This document shows positions 1-8,363 of a stretch of 64,000 nucleotides of DNA, piece after piece. The translations under genes were made by a program, and so were the position numbers. The notes under the pieces are model-generated. The model worked only from the letters and a program-made list of their open reading frames with translations. It ran no database searches and was not told the origin of the DNA. Each line of letters starts with the position of its first letter. The stretch's first letter is position 1. Source of the stretch: Hansschlegelia plantiphila (GTDB taxonomy: Bacteria; Pseudomonadota; Alphaproteobacteria; Rhizobiales; Methylopilaceae); NCBI RefSeq assembly GCF_027922265.1, contig NZ_BSFI01000019.1, forward strand, positions 1 through 64,000. The letters are read 5' to 3'.

Positions 1-44
1 ACGCCGGCCGACGGGGCGGGGGCGAGGCTGAGGGTCATGGTCAT
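1..44 (-). CDS. N-terminus of a gene cut by the window edge
   Basis: Only the first 14 codons are visible, read leftward from an ATG at 44 (a second in-frame ATG lies at 38). They begin MTMTLSLAPAPSAG. No function can be assigned. The gene is believed real mainly because a good sigma-54 promoter pointing the same way lies about 130 bases upstream (177-193). No strong Shine-Dalgarno is visible, so the exact start is uncertain. Confidence 0.4.
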   Translation of the reverse strand, partial: MTMTLSLAPAPSAG

Positions 45-176
45 GGAGCCGTTCCGGTCTCTCGGGAGTGGACGCGCGCAAAAAGCCGAAGCCAAAACGC
101 CTCAGACAAACAACGCGCGAAGATGATGAGGAGAGTGCGCATCCCGCCTTCTCATCAGATTCTTCGGACGGCGGTC

Positions 177-193
177 CGCAAGAGCCATGCCAC
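177..193 (-). promoter_or_regulatory. sigma-54 -24/-12 promoter (leftward)
   Basis: Read on the minus strand the site is GTGGCATGGCTCTTGCG. The invariant GG and GC are separated by exactly 10 bases, as in the YTGGCACGrNNNTTGCW consensus, with mismatches only at the flanks and one inner position. Transcription would start near 166 and run into the gene beginning at 44. It diverges from the site at 403-419. Confidence 0.6.
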
Positions 194-198
194 GCCTT

Positions 199-342
199 TG
201 TCCGGAACAGTGGCCGCCAGACCGATCAGGCGTCCGCCGCGCCCAGGGGCCGGGATTCCTGAGGACGACGGGATCTTGTCGCGCCGACCTCACGCGAGCC
301 TCCGGCGGCCACGATGGTCTCGACGTCTCAAAACGGCGACAA
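199..342. promoter_or_regulatory. Candidate activator-binding region between divergent sigma-54 promoters
   Basis: Between the two divergent -24/-12 sites lie a near-palindrome TGTCCGGAACA (199-209) and an inverted pair TTGTCGC (276-282) / GCGACAA (336-342). Sigma-54 activators normally bind dyads 80-200 bases from the promoter, and these have suitable spacing for both. The motif cannot be assigned to a protein from sequence alone. Confidence 0.25.
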
Positions 343-402
343 CGGTTGGCTTCGCCGAGACGGATCGGCCCTGCGGACAGCGATACTGACCGCCCGAAGC
401 GG

Positions 403-419
403 TTGGCACGCGGCTTGCC
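403..419 (+). promoter_or_regulatory. sigma-54 -24/-12 promoter of the GMC oxidoreductase operon
   Basis: The sequence TTGGCACGCGGCTTGCC matches the sigma-54 consensus at all core positions (TGGCACG-N4-TTGC) with correct GG-to-GC spacing. Expected transcription start is near 430, giving a leader of about 97 bases before the ATG at 527. Confidence 0.75.
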
Positions 420-526
420 GACGACGGTCATGGACCAAGCGCGGGCGCCGAGCGCGGCCGTGGGCCGCTCGACGACGACGGACGCGCCGACGCGTTGCAA
501 CCCGCTTCTCTCGCACAGGTATCGGC

Positions 527-2143
527 ATGAACGAGCACGACTATATCGTCATCGGAGCGGGCTCGGCCGGCTGCGCGGTCGCGGGCAGGCTTTCCGAGGA
601 CGCGGCTTCGAGCGTCATGGTGCTCGAAGCGGGCGGCTCCGACCGCAGCATCAACATCCAGATGCCGGCGGCGAGCTATCTCAAGGCGATCGGCAACCCT
701 CGCTTCGACTGGCGTTACAAGGCGGCGCCGGACCCGACCCGCCGCGGCCGCATGGATTACATGCCGCGCGGCAAGGTGCTCGGCGGATCGAGCTCGATCA
801 ACGGCATGCTCTATGTCCGTGGCCAGCCGGAGGATTTCGACGACTGGGCCGAGCTCGGCTGCAAGGGCTGGGACTACGCGAGCGTGCTTCCCTATTTCAA
901 GCGCTCCGAGGACAACGAGAACGGCGAGGACGACATCCATGGCGACGGAGGGCCGCTGACGGTCTCCAACCTCCGCTGCTCGCACGAGATATCGCAGGCC
1001 TTTCTCGACGCTGCGGTGGCCGCCGGACTGCCGCTCAAAAGCGACGTCAACCGCCCGCCCCAGGAGGGCGTGGGCTACACGCAGGCGACCCAGCGTAACG
1101 GTCGGCGCTGCAGCTCCGCGCGGGCCTATCTGTGGGACGCGATGAAGCGCAGCAATGTCCGCGTCGAGACCGAGGCCCATGTCCGCCGCATTCTGTTCGA
1201 GGGCGGCCGGGCGGTCGGAGTGGAGTATCAGCGCGGCGGCGAAATCCGGACCGTGAAGGCGCGCCGGGCCGTGGTGCTGTCGGCGGGCACGCTGTCCTCG
1301 CCGCAGATTCTTCAGCTCTCAGGCGTCGGGCCCGCCGGGCATCTCCGCCAGATCGGCGTGCCCGTCGTGATCGATCTTCCGGGCGTTGGCGAGAACTTCC
1401 ACGATCATCCCGGCGTGAACCACACCGTCTGGGTGGACCGGCCGACCTACAACGTGCAGCACGGCCTCGGCCACATCCTGACGTTCGGCGCGCAATGGCT
1501 GTTCTTCGGAACCGGACCGGGCTCGACGCCCGACACGCATGTCCTCGGCTTCACGCGGTCGCGACGTGAACTCAACCGGTGCGACCTGCAGTACCATTTC
1601 ACGCCGGTCGGATACGACCTCGCCGAGAACGGGCCGATCCTGTTCGACAAGCCTGCGGCCACCGGCCTCACCAACATCCACCGTCCTTATTCCCGCGGGC
1701 ATATCAGGCTGAAATCACGCGATCCGCTCGAGCAGCCGGAGATTCAGCCGAACCTCTTCGGCGACGAGAGGGACATCGAGACGCTCGTCGCCGGCGCCAG
1801 ATTCCTTCGACGCATCTTCGAGACGGAGCCGATGAAGCGCCACGTCGTCGGCGAGCTCAACCCCGGCAGGGACGTCCAGACCGACGACGAGTGGCGCAGC
1901 TTCGTGCTGCAGTCCGCGACCGGCATCTACCACCCAGCCGGCACCTGCAAGATGGGCGGGGGTCCCGAGGCCGTCGTCGACGACCGGCTCCGCGTGCGCG
2001 GGGTGGAAGGCCTCTATGTCGCCGACGCCTCTATCATGCCCGTCATCGTCAGCGGCAACCTCAACGCCAACTGCATCATGATCGGGGAGCGCTGCGCGGA
2101 CTTCGTCAAGGCGGACGCCCGGTCCGCCGCACAGGCGGCGTAA
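527..2143 (+). CDS. GMC family FAD-dependent oxidoreductase (choline dehydrogenase-like)
   Basis: 538-residue flavoprotein of the glucose-methanol-choline family, oxidising an alcohol to an aldehyde or acid. The N-terminal FAD motif GAGSAGCAVAGRL is at residues 10-22, followed by LEAGG. The C-terminal catalytic block shows YHPAGTCKMG (His near residue 469) and GNLNANC (Asn near 511), the usual His/Asn pair, and the length is typical for choline dehydrogenase relatives. The frame is open further upstream, but the ATG at 527 begins directly at the FAD fold. It lies behind a sigma-54 promoter and probably forms an operon with the enolase-superfamily gene 111 bases downstream. The substrate is unknown; an alcohol of a sugar or terpenoid is an inference. 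Confidence 0.9.
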   Translation: MNEHDYIVIGAGSAGCAVAGRLSEDAASSVMVLEAGGSDRSINIQMPAASYLKAIGNPRFDWRYKAAPDPTRRGRMDYMPRGKVLGGSSSINGMLYVRGQPEDFDDWAELGCKGWDYASVLPYFKRSEDNENGEDDIHGDGGPLTVSNLRCSHEISQAFLDAAVAAGLPLKSDVNRPPQEGVGYTQATQRNGRRCSSARAYLWDAMKRSNVRVETEAHVRRILFEGGRAVGVEYQRGGEIRTVKARRAVVLSAGTLSSPQILQLSGVGPAGHLRQIGVPVVIDLPGVGENFHDHPGVNHTVWVDRPTYNVQHGLGHILTFGAQWLFFGTGPGSTPDTHVLGFTRSRRELNRCDLQYHFTPVGYDLAENGPILFDKPAATGLTNIHRPYSRGHIRLKSRDPLEQPEIQPNLFGDERDIETLVAGARFLRRIFETEPMKRHVVGELNPGRDVQTDDEWRSFVLQSATGIYHPAGTCKMGGGPEAVVDDRLRVRGVEGLYVADASIMPVIVSGNLNANCIMIGERCADFVKADARSAAQAA

Positions 2144-2254
2144 GGCGCGCCACGCCGAACTTCGAGGCGGATGCTCCGGGGTCGCGGGGCCGCCGTCAAG
2201 GACGCGCCCGCCAAGCGGCGCGCCGCGCCAGCCACACAAGAGCCTGAGCCCGCG

Positions 2255-3427
2255 ATGTCGAAGATCACCGCCGTCCGCGTCTACAGCGTGACGAGCTCAA
2301 AGCTTCACCCGATCGTCGTCGAGGTCGAGACCGCCGACGGCGTCGTCGGCGTCGGGGAGGCTGCGATCGCCTATGGCGTCGGCGGGCTCGCCGCGGCGGC
2401 CATGATCGCCGAAATGGCGGAACGCTATGTGCTGGGCTGGGACGCCTCGCGCATCGAGGCGCTCTGGCATGAACTCTACGACCATTCGTTCTGGGCGAAG
2501 GGCGGCGGCGCGATCGTCTTCGCCGCGATCGGGGCGATCGAGACCGCGCTCTGGGACATCAAGGGCAAGGAGCTCGGCGTTCCGGTCTACGAGCTTCTGG
2601 GCGGCCTCGTGCACGACAGGCTTCCGGTCTATGCCAACGGCTGGAACACCGAGTTCTCAGACGCCGAAGAGTGGGCGCGCGCGGCCGAAAGACCCGTCGC
2701 GGACGGCTACACGATGATCAAGACCTATCCGTTGGCGATGCCGATGGAGGAAGGCCGCACCTTGCGGCACGTGACGCGCCGCGCTCTCGACCGCGACATG
2801 ACGAAGCTCGCCGTCGAGCGCGTCCGGCTGTTGCGCCAGGTCGTTGGTCCCGACATCGTCATCCTTCTGGATCTCTCCGGAGGACTGACGACGGACGAGA
2901 CGATCAATTACTGCAAGCGCGTCGAGGAGTTCGACATCGGCTGGATCGAGGAGCCGTGCGACCCGTTCGACGTCGGGGCTCTCGCCCGGATCGCCGGGAA
3001 GATCGACATTCCGCTCGCGGCCGGCGAACGGCTCTACACGCGCTATGGCTTTCGCAAGGTTCTCGAGAGCCAGGCGATCGGGATCGTGCAGCCCGACATC
3101 GGAAACACCGGCGGAATGCTGGAGACCAAGAAGATCGCCGCGATGGCGGAAGCCTACAATATGCGGTTCTCGCCGCACAATTGCGCGAGCGGCGTCTCGA
3201 CCGCCGCCGCCGCGCAGATCGGCGCCTGCACCAGCAACTTCATGACTCTCGAAGTCTACCCGTACTTCCGCGAGTATCCGAACTTCGTCGAGATCGCGAA
3301 ATCGAACCCCGAGCTGCGGATCAGGGACGGGCGCCTCGATATGGATCGCAGCCCCGGCCTTGGCGTGGAGCTGGACCACGCCGTGGTCGACCGGTTCCTG
3401 TGGGCGGAGCGACGCCGGCCCGCCTAG
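2255..3427 (+). CDS. Mandelate racemase/muconate lactonizing enzyme family protein
   Basis: 390-residue member of the enolase superfamily, which abstracts a proton alpha to a carboxylate and uses Mg2+. Visible features are the N-terminal capping domain, Lys156 in IKTYP, metal ligands Asp206 (LLDLSGG), Glu232 (IEEP) and Glu258 (AGERL), then VQPDIGNTGG and His308 in FSPHNCAS. This residue set fits acid-sugar dehydratases and galactarolactone cycloisomerases. The start at 2255 was chosen because MSKITAVRVY opens the fold, while upstream codons are low-complexity. It is probably cotranscribed with the GMC oxidoreductase, suggesting oxidation followed by dehydration or isomerisation. The gene ends 24 bases from the convergent monooxygenase. 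Confidence 0.87.
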   Translation: MSKITAVRVYSVTSSKLHPIVVEVETADGVVGVGEAAIAYGVGGLAAAAMIAEMAERYVLGWDASRIEALWHELYDHSFWAKGGGAIVFAAIGAIETALWDIKGKELGVPVYELLGGLVHDRLPVYANGWNTEFSDAEEWARAAERPVADGYTMIKTYPLAMPMEEGRTLRHVTRRALDRDMTKLAVERVRLLRQVVGPDIVILLDLSGGLTTDETINYCKRVEEFDIGWIEEPCDPFDVGALARIAGKIDIPLAAGERLYTRYGFRKVLESQAIGIVQPDIGNTGGMLETKKIAAMAEAYNMRFSPHNCASGVSTAAAAQIGACTSNFMTLEVYPYFREYPNFVEIAKSNPELRIRDGRLDMDRSPGLGVELDHAVVDRFLWAERRRPA

Positions 3428-3451
3428 CCGATGCGGTCGGCGCGCGCCTCG

Positions 3452-4528
3452 TCAGCGCGCTCCGAGGTTCGCCACCCTTGGCGCGACCTCCCGGCCGAGC
3501 AGTTCGAGGCTCCGCCTGAAGGCGTCGGGATCGTCGAGGAAATCAAACGCCGGCGTGACGAGAACGCCGAAACCGCCCAGCTCGTCATAGACCCGCGTGA
3601 TCTTGTCGACGACAGTGTCGGGAGAGCCGACCAGCCAGACGTTCCGCGCCAGATAATCCGCTGTGATCTGATCCTCCGGCACGCCCGGCGCGAACGACCC
3701 GAGCAAGCCGAAGCGTTCGTAAACCCGCAGCACGAATTCGTCGAACACGCGGCGCACCGGAGCCGCTGTCGCAAGCGCCAGCGCTTCCTCGTCGCTTCGT
3801 CCGACGAAGATCATCTTGAACAGCCTCCAATCCTCCCGGCGCGGCGTCAGTCCGGTCTCCGCCGCTCCTTCCGCATAGGCGGCCCAGTGTCCGCGCAGAT
3901 AATCCGGCGCGAGATCGAAGCTCATCGGAATGAAGCCGCGGCGCCCGGCCTCGCGAAGGCTCGAAGACCCGGCGCTGATGCCGGCGACGGCGACGCGCGG
4001 ATGAGGCGTCTGGTGCGACGTCCAGTTGGGTCCGCCCCAGAACGGGTCGTAGGGCGGATAATCGACGCTGAAATGCGCGTTCACGAGCTTGAACGGCCGC
4101 GGCTGCGTCCAGATCGCCAGGATGACGTCGAGCGCGTCCTTGGCGATCAGCCGGCGTTCGTCGAGATCGGGCAGGCCGAACAGCTGCGCGTCCGTCTCGT
4201 AGCCGCCGGCGCCAAAACCCGCGATCAGGCGGCCTCCGGTCATCTGGTCGAGTTGCATGAGCCGATGCGCCAACGCGATCGGGTTATGATACGGGAGAAG
4301 GTTCGCCCCGATCGCCAGCCTGATGCGGCTCGTGACTTGGGAGGCCGCCGCCACGATCAGTTCCGGCGCGCAGGTGTTCTCCCAGCCCAAAGTGTAGTGC
4401 TCGGCGTACCAGGCTTCGTGGAGGCCGTATTCTTCCGCCCACCGGGTGACCTGGACGTCCCATTTCAGCCCGTCGGCGAGGCTCGTCTCTGGCAGCCGGA
4501 AGGGGACCGCGAATACGCCGAACTCCAT
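3452..4528 (-). CDS. LLM class flavin-dependent monooxygenase (luciferase-like)
   Basis: 358-residue bacterial-luciferase-fold enzyme, expected to use FMNH2 from a separate reductase and O2. It opens MEFGVFAVPFRLPE and contains the family blocks EAWYAEHYTLGWENT, GANLLPYHNP, MTGGRLIAGFGAGGY and the C-terminal VGSPDTVVDKI. The overall pattern is closest to limonene-monooxygenase-like members, but the substrate cannot be set. The ATG at 4528 is preferred over an upstream in-frame ATG because the fold begins there and because a minus-strand sigma-54 promoter at 4586-4602 gives a 47-base leader. It is convergent with the enolase gene and divergent from the activator gene. Confidence 0.87.
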   Translation of the reverse strand: MEFGVFAVPFRLPETSLADGLKWDVQVTRWAEEYGLHEAWYAEHYTLGWENTCAPELIVAAASQVTSRIRLAIGANLLPYHNPIALAHRLMQLDQMTGGRLIAGFGAGGYETDAQLFGLPDLDERRLIAKDALDVILAIWTQPRPFKLVNAHFSVDYPPYDPFWGGPNWTSHQTPHPRVAVAGISAGSSSLREAGRRGFIPMSFDLAPDYLRGHWAAYAEGAAETGLTPRREDWRLFKMIFVGRSDEEALALATAAPVRRVFDEFVLRVYERFGLLGSFAPGVPEDQITADYLARNVWLVGSPDTVVDKITRVYDELGGFGVLVTPAFDFLDDPDAFRRSLELLGREVAPRVANLGAR

Positions 4529-4585
4529 GCGCCTGGCTCCTGCATCCTCGATCCCGCCCGGTCGGGCTCGCATAAGGCTGCGGTC

Positions 4586-4602
4586 AGCAAGTTGCGCGCC
4601 AG
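4586..4602 (-). promoter_or_regulatory. sigma-54 -24/-12 promoter of the flavin monooxygenase
   Basis: On the minus strand the site reads CTGGCGCGCAACTTGCT: TGGC, CG, TTGC and the flanking Y and W all match, with 10 bases between GG and GC. Mismatches are one A-to-G in the -24 element and the r position. Expected start of transcription is near 4575, 47 bases before the ATG. Confidence 0.7.
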
Positions 4603-4745
4603 TGGAACGCGCCGCGGTTCGGATCTGGGAAACGCTCGCCGACCAAGACGCCGGGGGCGGCGATCGCGGGATGTCGGAGGTCACTAAGCCATTCGATTCT
4701 CATTAGATTCAGCCGCCGGATCGACTGTGGCGCCAGCGGTCCGGT

Positions 4746-4761
4746 GACATGCCCGCATGTC
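4746..4761. promoter_or_regulatory. Perfect dyad, candidate enhancer for the sigma-54 activator
   Basis: GACATGC-CC-GCATGTC is a perfect 7-base inverted repeat with a 2-base spacer. It sits about 145 bases upstream of the leftward and 300 bases upstream of the rightward sigma-54 promoter, suitable for looping. I did not find the same sequence in the 194-402 region, which weakens the link to a single activator. Confidence 0.3.
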
Positions 4762-5060
4762 CTGGGCTTCGGCCGCAATCGCCGAAATCGCCTTGCTGGA
4801 GCGCCCATCTCGGGCGGCCCGCGCGCTGTCTCAGCTGTCTGTCTCAAGAAGCAGCGGCGCTCGGCCGACGTCCGCCGGCGTCTGCGGATAGGGACGAACC
4901 GGAATGATGCGACAGGGCGCCAGCGGGATCGCCTTTAATTTGGGCCCGCGAGGATTGATCAGGCAGCGTTTCCAACAATCCGGCTGCAGGCTCGGTGGAG
5001 ATTTCCGCCGAAACCCTTGTGGGTCTTGAGTTTCAAGGCTTCTCGAAACAGTTAAACGAG

Positions 5061-5077
5061 TTGGCGCGGGTTTTGCG
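5061..5077 (+). promoter_or_regulatory. sigma-54 -24/-12 promoter of the activator gene
   Basis: TTGGCGCGGGTTTTGCG has TGGC, CG and TTGC with exact GG-N10-GC spacing; only the A of GGCAC and the final W differ. Transcription would start near 5088, 32 bases before the ATG at 5120, so the activator probably stimulates its own synthesis. Confidence 0.7.
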
Positions 5078-5119
5078 TCTCCTTGTATTCATCCCCAGTG
5101 ACGCGTGCAGAAGGACCTG

Positions 5120-7057
5120 ATGAGCGCTCCTCACACTCAAAAGGTGCTTTCGGCTCTGCGGGCGAACAATGGCGACGTCACGGCTCAGCCGCCGTTCCCG
5201 TTCTCGTCCTGGTTGCGGTGCTTGGTCGAGTACGATCTCGATCCGGGCGCGTCCAGCGACGTTCCTGTGGTCGGCAATCGGGAGATCAATCAGGCGCGCG
5301 ACGCGCTCGAGGAGAACCTCACGATAGCCTACGACGAAATCGACCTTCTCTACTCGGTCGTCGGCGACATCGGCTATTCTGTGACATTGACGAACGCCGA
5401 CGGATTGACTGTCGCCGAGAAGGCCGATCGCTGCTCGGCCTATTATGCGCGGCAAGATAAACCGGGCTCGATCTGGAGCGAACGGTACGCCGGGACGAAC
5501 GGGGTCGGCACCTGCCTTCGCGAGGCGAGGATCACCTCGGTCTACCTGGACGAGCACTATTTCAGCGAATTCATCGACATGTCCTGCGCGGCGATTCCGC
5601 TGTTCGCGCCCGACGGCTCGTTATGGGCGGCGCTGAACGTCTCGACCCAGAATCCTGATTTGAGCCCCGAGACCCACGCTCTCGCCCTCGCGGTGGTGAG
5701 GAGCTCGGCCGAACGGCTCTCGGAGGCGATTTTTCGCAACCAGTTCCGCGACCAGACGATCGTGAAGCTCTGGCAGCCCGACGGACGGCCCTGCCTGCTG
5801 GCGGTCGATGACGACCAGACGGTCTCCGGCGCCGACGTCGCCGCACGGCGGATGCTCGAGATTCCGACGACGAATTTCTCGCCCTTCTCGTTGTGGAGAT
5901 TGTTCGCGGAAGATCGAAAGGCGCTGCAGCAGCGCAGGGACGCTCCGGCTCCGCTGGAATTCCTGCGCCTCGATAACGGCCACACGGTGCGTGGCGTGGC
6001 GTCCCCCGCGCCGCCCAAAAGGATCAGCGTGAGCGTTCAGGCGAGGCCGCGCCCACTGGCCGGACAGCCGAGCGAGCAGCAGATCACGATGGATGGCTGG
6101 GCCGGCGGCGATCCCAGCATGATCGAAAGCGTCAGCATTCTACGCCGGCTGAGCCACACCCGGCTGCCCGTTCTGATCCTGGGCGAGACGGGCGTCGGCA
6201 AGGACACGCTCGCCCGCGGCTATCATGCTGAATCGCCACGAGCGGCCAAGCCGTTCGTCGCGCTGAACTGCGCCGCCGTGCCTGAATCCCTGATCGAGAG
6301 CGAATTGTTCGGCTACGCCAGCGGCGCGTTCACCGGCGCCCGCAAGGAGGGCTCGGCCGGACGGTTCGTCCAGGCCCATGGCGGCACGCTGTTTCTCGAC
6401 GAGATTGGCGATATGCCGCTCCAGCTGCAGACGCGCCTGCTGCGCGTGCTCGAGTCCGGCGAAGTCTCTCCGCTTGGTTCCGGGCGGACGGAACGCGTCG
6501 ATGTGCAGTTCATCGCGGCGACGAACCAGAAACTGGAGCAACGCGTCGCGGACGGCGCCTTCCGCGAGGATCTCTATTACCGCCTCGCCGGCGTCGTGAT
6601 CGAGGTTCCGGCGTTGCGCGAGCGCGCGGACATGGCTGCGGTGATCGACAGTTGCGTCGAGCGCGTCACGAGCCGGCAGAACGTGCGGATATCCGAGGCC
6701 GCACGCGCCATGCTGCACGCCCATGTGTGGCCCGGTAATCTGCGCGAACTCTATCTTGTGGTCGGCCGGGCGGCGTCGCTTGCGACCGGAGGCGTCATCC
6801 AGCCGCGGGATCTCCTGCTTCGGAATGCGCTGACGACCGCTCCGCGGATCCAGGGTTATGCGCCGCCGCGTCCCGCCCCTGCGCTGGACGTTGTTCCGAC
6901 CATCAAGGCGCGCGTCGACGAGGCGGAGCGCGCGGCGATCGTCGACGCCATCAGGGCCTGCGGGGGCGACGTGGCCGCAGCCGCCCAGACGCTCGGAATG
7001 AGCCGAGCCACGCTCTATCGCAGGATCAAAGGTCACGGCCTTTCGCGCCGGAGCTAG
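5120..7057 (+). CDS. sigma-54-dependent Fis family activator, AcoR-like
   Basis: 645-residue enhancer-binding protein. The N-terminal third is a GAF-type sensor typical of AcoR, including the GTNGVGTCL motif. The AAA+ ATPase has Walker A GETGVGKD (about 355-362), the sigma-54-contacting loop GAFTGA (402-407) and Walker B GGTLFLDEI. The C-terminus has a Fis-type helix-turn-helix (AAQTLGMSRATLYRRI). ATG 5120 is preferred over GTG 5105 because AGAAGGA at 5109-5115 is a well-placed ribosome site. The gene has its own sigma-54 promoter and probably controls the neighbouring oxidoreductase and monooxygenase genes. The effector bound by GAF is unknown. Confidence 0.9.
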   Translation: MSAPHTQKVLSALRANNGDVTAQPPFPFSSWLRCLVEYDLDPGASSDVPVVGNREINQARDALEENLTIAYDEIDLLYSVVGDIGYSVTLTNADGLTVAEKADRCSAYYARQDKPGSIWSERYAGTNGVGTCLREARITSVYLDEHYFSEFIDMSCAAIPLFAPDGSLWAALNVSTQNPDLSPETHALALAVVRSSAERLSEAIFRNQFRDQTIVKLWQPDGRPCLLAVDDDQTVSGADVAARRMLEIPTTNFSPFSLWRLFAEDRKALQQRRDAPAPLEFLRLDNGHTVRGVASPAPPKRISVSVQARPRPLAGQPSEQQITMDGWAGGDPSMIESVSILRRLSHTRLPVLILGETGVGKDTLARGYHAESPRAAKPFVALNCAAVPESLIESELFGYASGAFTGARKEGSAGRFVQAHGGTLFLDEIGDMPLQLQTRLLRVLESGEVSPLGSGRTERVDVQFIAATNQKLEQRVADGAFREDLYYRLAGVVIEVPALRERADMAAVIDSCVERVTSRQNVRISEAARAMLHAHVWPGNLRELYLVVGRAASLATGGVIQPRDLLLRNALTTAPRIQGYAPPRPAPALDVVPTIKARVDEAERAAIVDAIRACGGDVAAAAQTLGMSRATLYRRIKGHGLSRRS

Positions 7058-7067
7058 GCGGCGGGCC

Positions 7068-8363
7068 TCACCAGCCGAGCATGTCGCGGAGTTTGTATAG
7101 GCCCATCCCGGCCACCAGGAGCGGGGATCGCAATGCGCCGCTTCCGGGAAAGCGAGCCATCGGCAGGCGGCTCAGGAGATCGAACTCAGGCGACGAACCG
7201 CGTATCGCGTCGGCCAGAATCTTTCCGAAATACGGAGCCAGAACGACGCCCCGTCCGGAAAAGCCGGCTGCGGCGAAACCGTGCTGGCCGATCCGCCTGA
7301 CATAAGGCATACGCGTCCGGGTGATGCCGAGCGTCCCGCCCCAGGCGTGGTCGATCGCAACGCCGGCGAGCTGCGGGAACACCTTCAGCATATGCGCGCG
7401 GACGAACGCCTTCGGGTCCCGAGGGTCGCGATAGCTGTAGGTTTCGCCGCCGCCGAAGATCAGCCGGCGATCCTTGTCCACGCGGAAGTAGTACACGACG
7501 AAGCGCGAGTCGCTCACCGCGGCGCCACGGCCGATGAGGCCGGCGGCGATCTCGGGCGCAAGCGGCTCGGTCGCCAGGATATAGTTGCGGATCGGCATGA
7601 CGTGGCCGTCGATCGCAGGGTCGAGGCCGCTCATCATGCCGTTTCCGGCGTAGACGACGTGTCTGGCGCGGACTCCGCCGTCGGCGGTCCGCACCCGAAC
7701 GCCGTCGCCCGCCTGCTCGACTCCGGCCACCATCGAGCTTTCGTGGATCGCGGCGCCCGCCGCCAGCGCGCGGCGCGCCAGCCCGGTCGCGAGCTTGAGC
7801 GGGTGCAGATGACCGGCGGCCCCGTCATAGACGCCGCCGTGATAAGCCTCGCTCGCCACGAGCCGTCGCGCGGCGTCCCGATCGAGCGGCTCCAGCGCGT
7901 CGAAGCCGTAGCGTCGGCGCATCATCTCGGCGTAGCGGTGCGTCGCCGCGACGGCCTCCGGCCGGTGCTCGAGCCGGAACACGCCGGGCGTGAAGTCGCA
8001 GTCCACGCCGCTCGCGATCAGGCCCTTCAGGTGCTCCATCGCCCCGACCGCGACGCGCCACAGCGCGCGGGCGTCGTCCTCGCCGACCATGCGCTCCAGC
8101 ACGTCCTGCTTCAGCCGCATGCCGACGCTCGCCTGTCCGCCGTTGCGGCCCGAGGCGCCGTCGGCGATCCGGCCCCGTTCGAGCACCACCACGCTGCGGC
8201 CGGCCTCGGCGAGATGCATGGCGGCGGAAAGCCCGGTGAAGCCCGCGCCGATGACGCAGACGTCCGCGGAGACAGTCCCCGTCAGCGGGGGTTGCGGCGG
8301 AAGCGCCTCGCAGGTCGCCGCATAGGCGGTGTCCGGACGAGCGGCCGCCGTCAGAGATACCAC
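7068..8363 (-). CDS. FAD-dependent amine oxidase, DAO family (gamma-glutamylputrescine oxidase-like)
   Basis: 431-residue D-amino-acid-oxidase-fold protein. The FAD dinucleotide motif VIGAGFTGLSAAMHLAEAG is near residue 35, RNGGQASVG follows, and the C-terminus carries AAGFSGRGV with a short extension. The layout matches PuuB and similar oxidases, which deaminate gamma-glutamylated amines to the aldehyde. No ATG lies near the expected N-terminus. A GTG at 8363 overlaps the last 13 bases of the upstream glutamine synthetase gene and is the likely coupled start. It is the last gene of a four-gene operon and converges on the sigma-54 activator with 10 bases between stops. The exact substrate is inferred from context. 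Confidence 0.85.
   Translation of the reverse strand: MVSLTAAARPDTAYAATCEALPPQPPLTGTVSADVCVIGAGFTGLSAAMHLAEAGRSVVVLERGRIADGASGRNGGQASVGMRLKQDVLERMVGEDDARALWRVAVGAMEHLKGLIASGVDCDFTPGVFRLEHRPEAVAATHRYAEMMRRRYGFDALEPLDRDAARRLVASEAYHGGVYDGAAGHLHPLKLATGLARRALAAGAAIHESSMVAGVEQAGDGVRVRTADGGVRARHVVYAGNGMMSGLDPAIDGHVMPIRNYILATEPLAPEIAAGLIGRGAAVSDSRFVVYYFRVDKDRRLIFGGGETYSYRDPRDPKAFVRAHMLKVFPQLAGVAIDHAWGGTLGITRTRMPYVRRIGQHGFAAAGFSGRGVVLAPYFGKILADAIRGSSPEFDLLSRLPMARFPGSGALRSPLLVAGMGLYKLRDMLGW

Larger units (their letters stand above)
4529..5119. other. Intergenic region between monooxygenase and activator
   Basis: About 590 bases without a supportable gene; short open frames here have no family pattern. 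It holds two divergent sigma-54 promoters (4586-4602 minus and 5061-5077 plus) and a perfect dyad at 4746-4761, so it looks like a long activator-controlled regulatory region. Confidence 0.7.
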
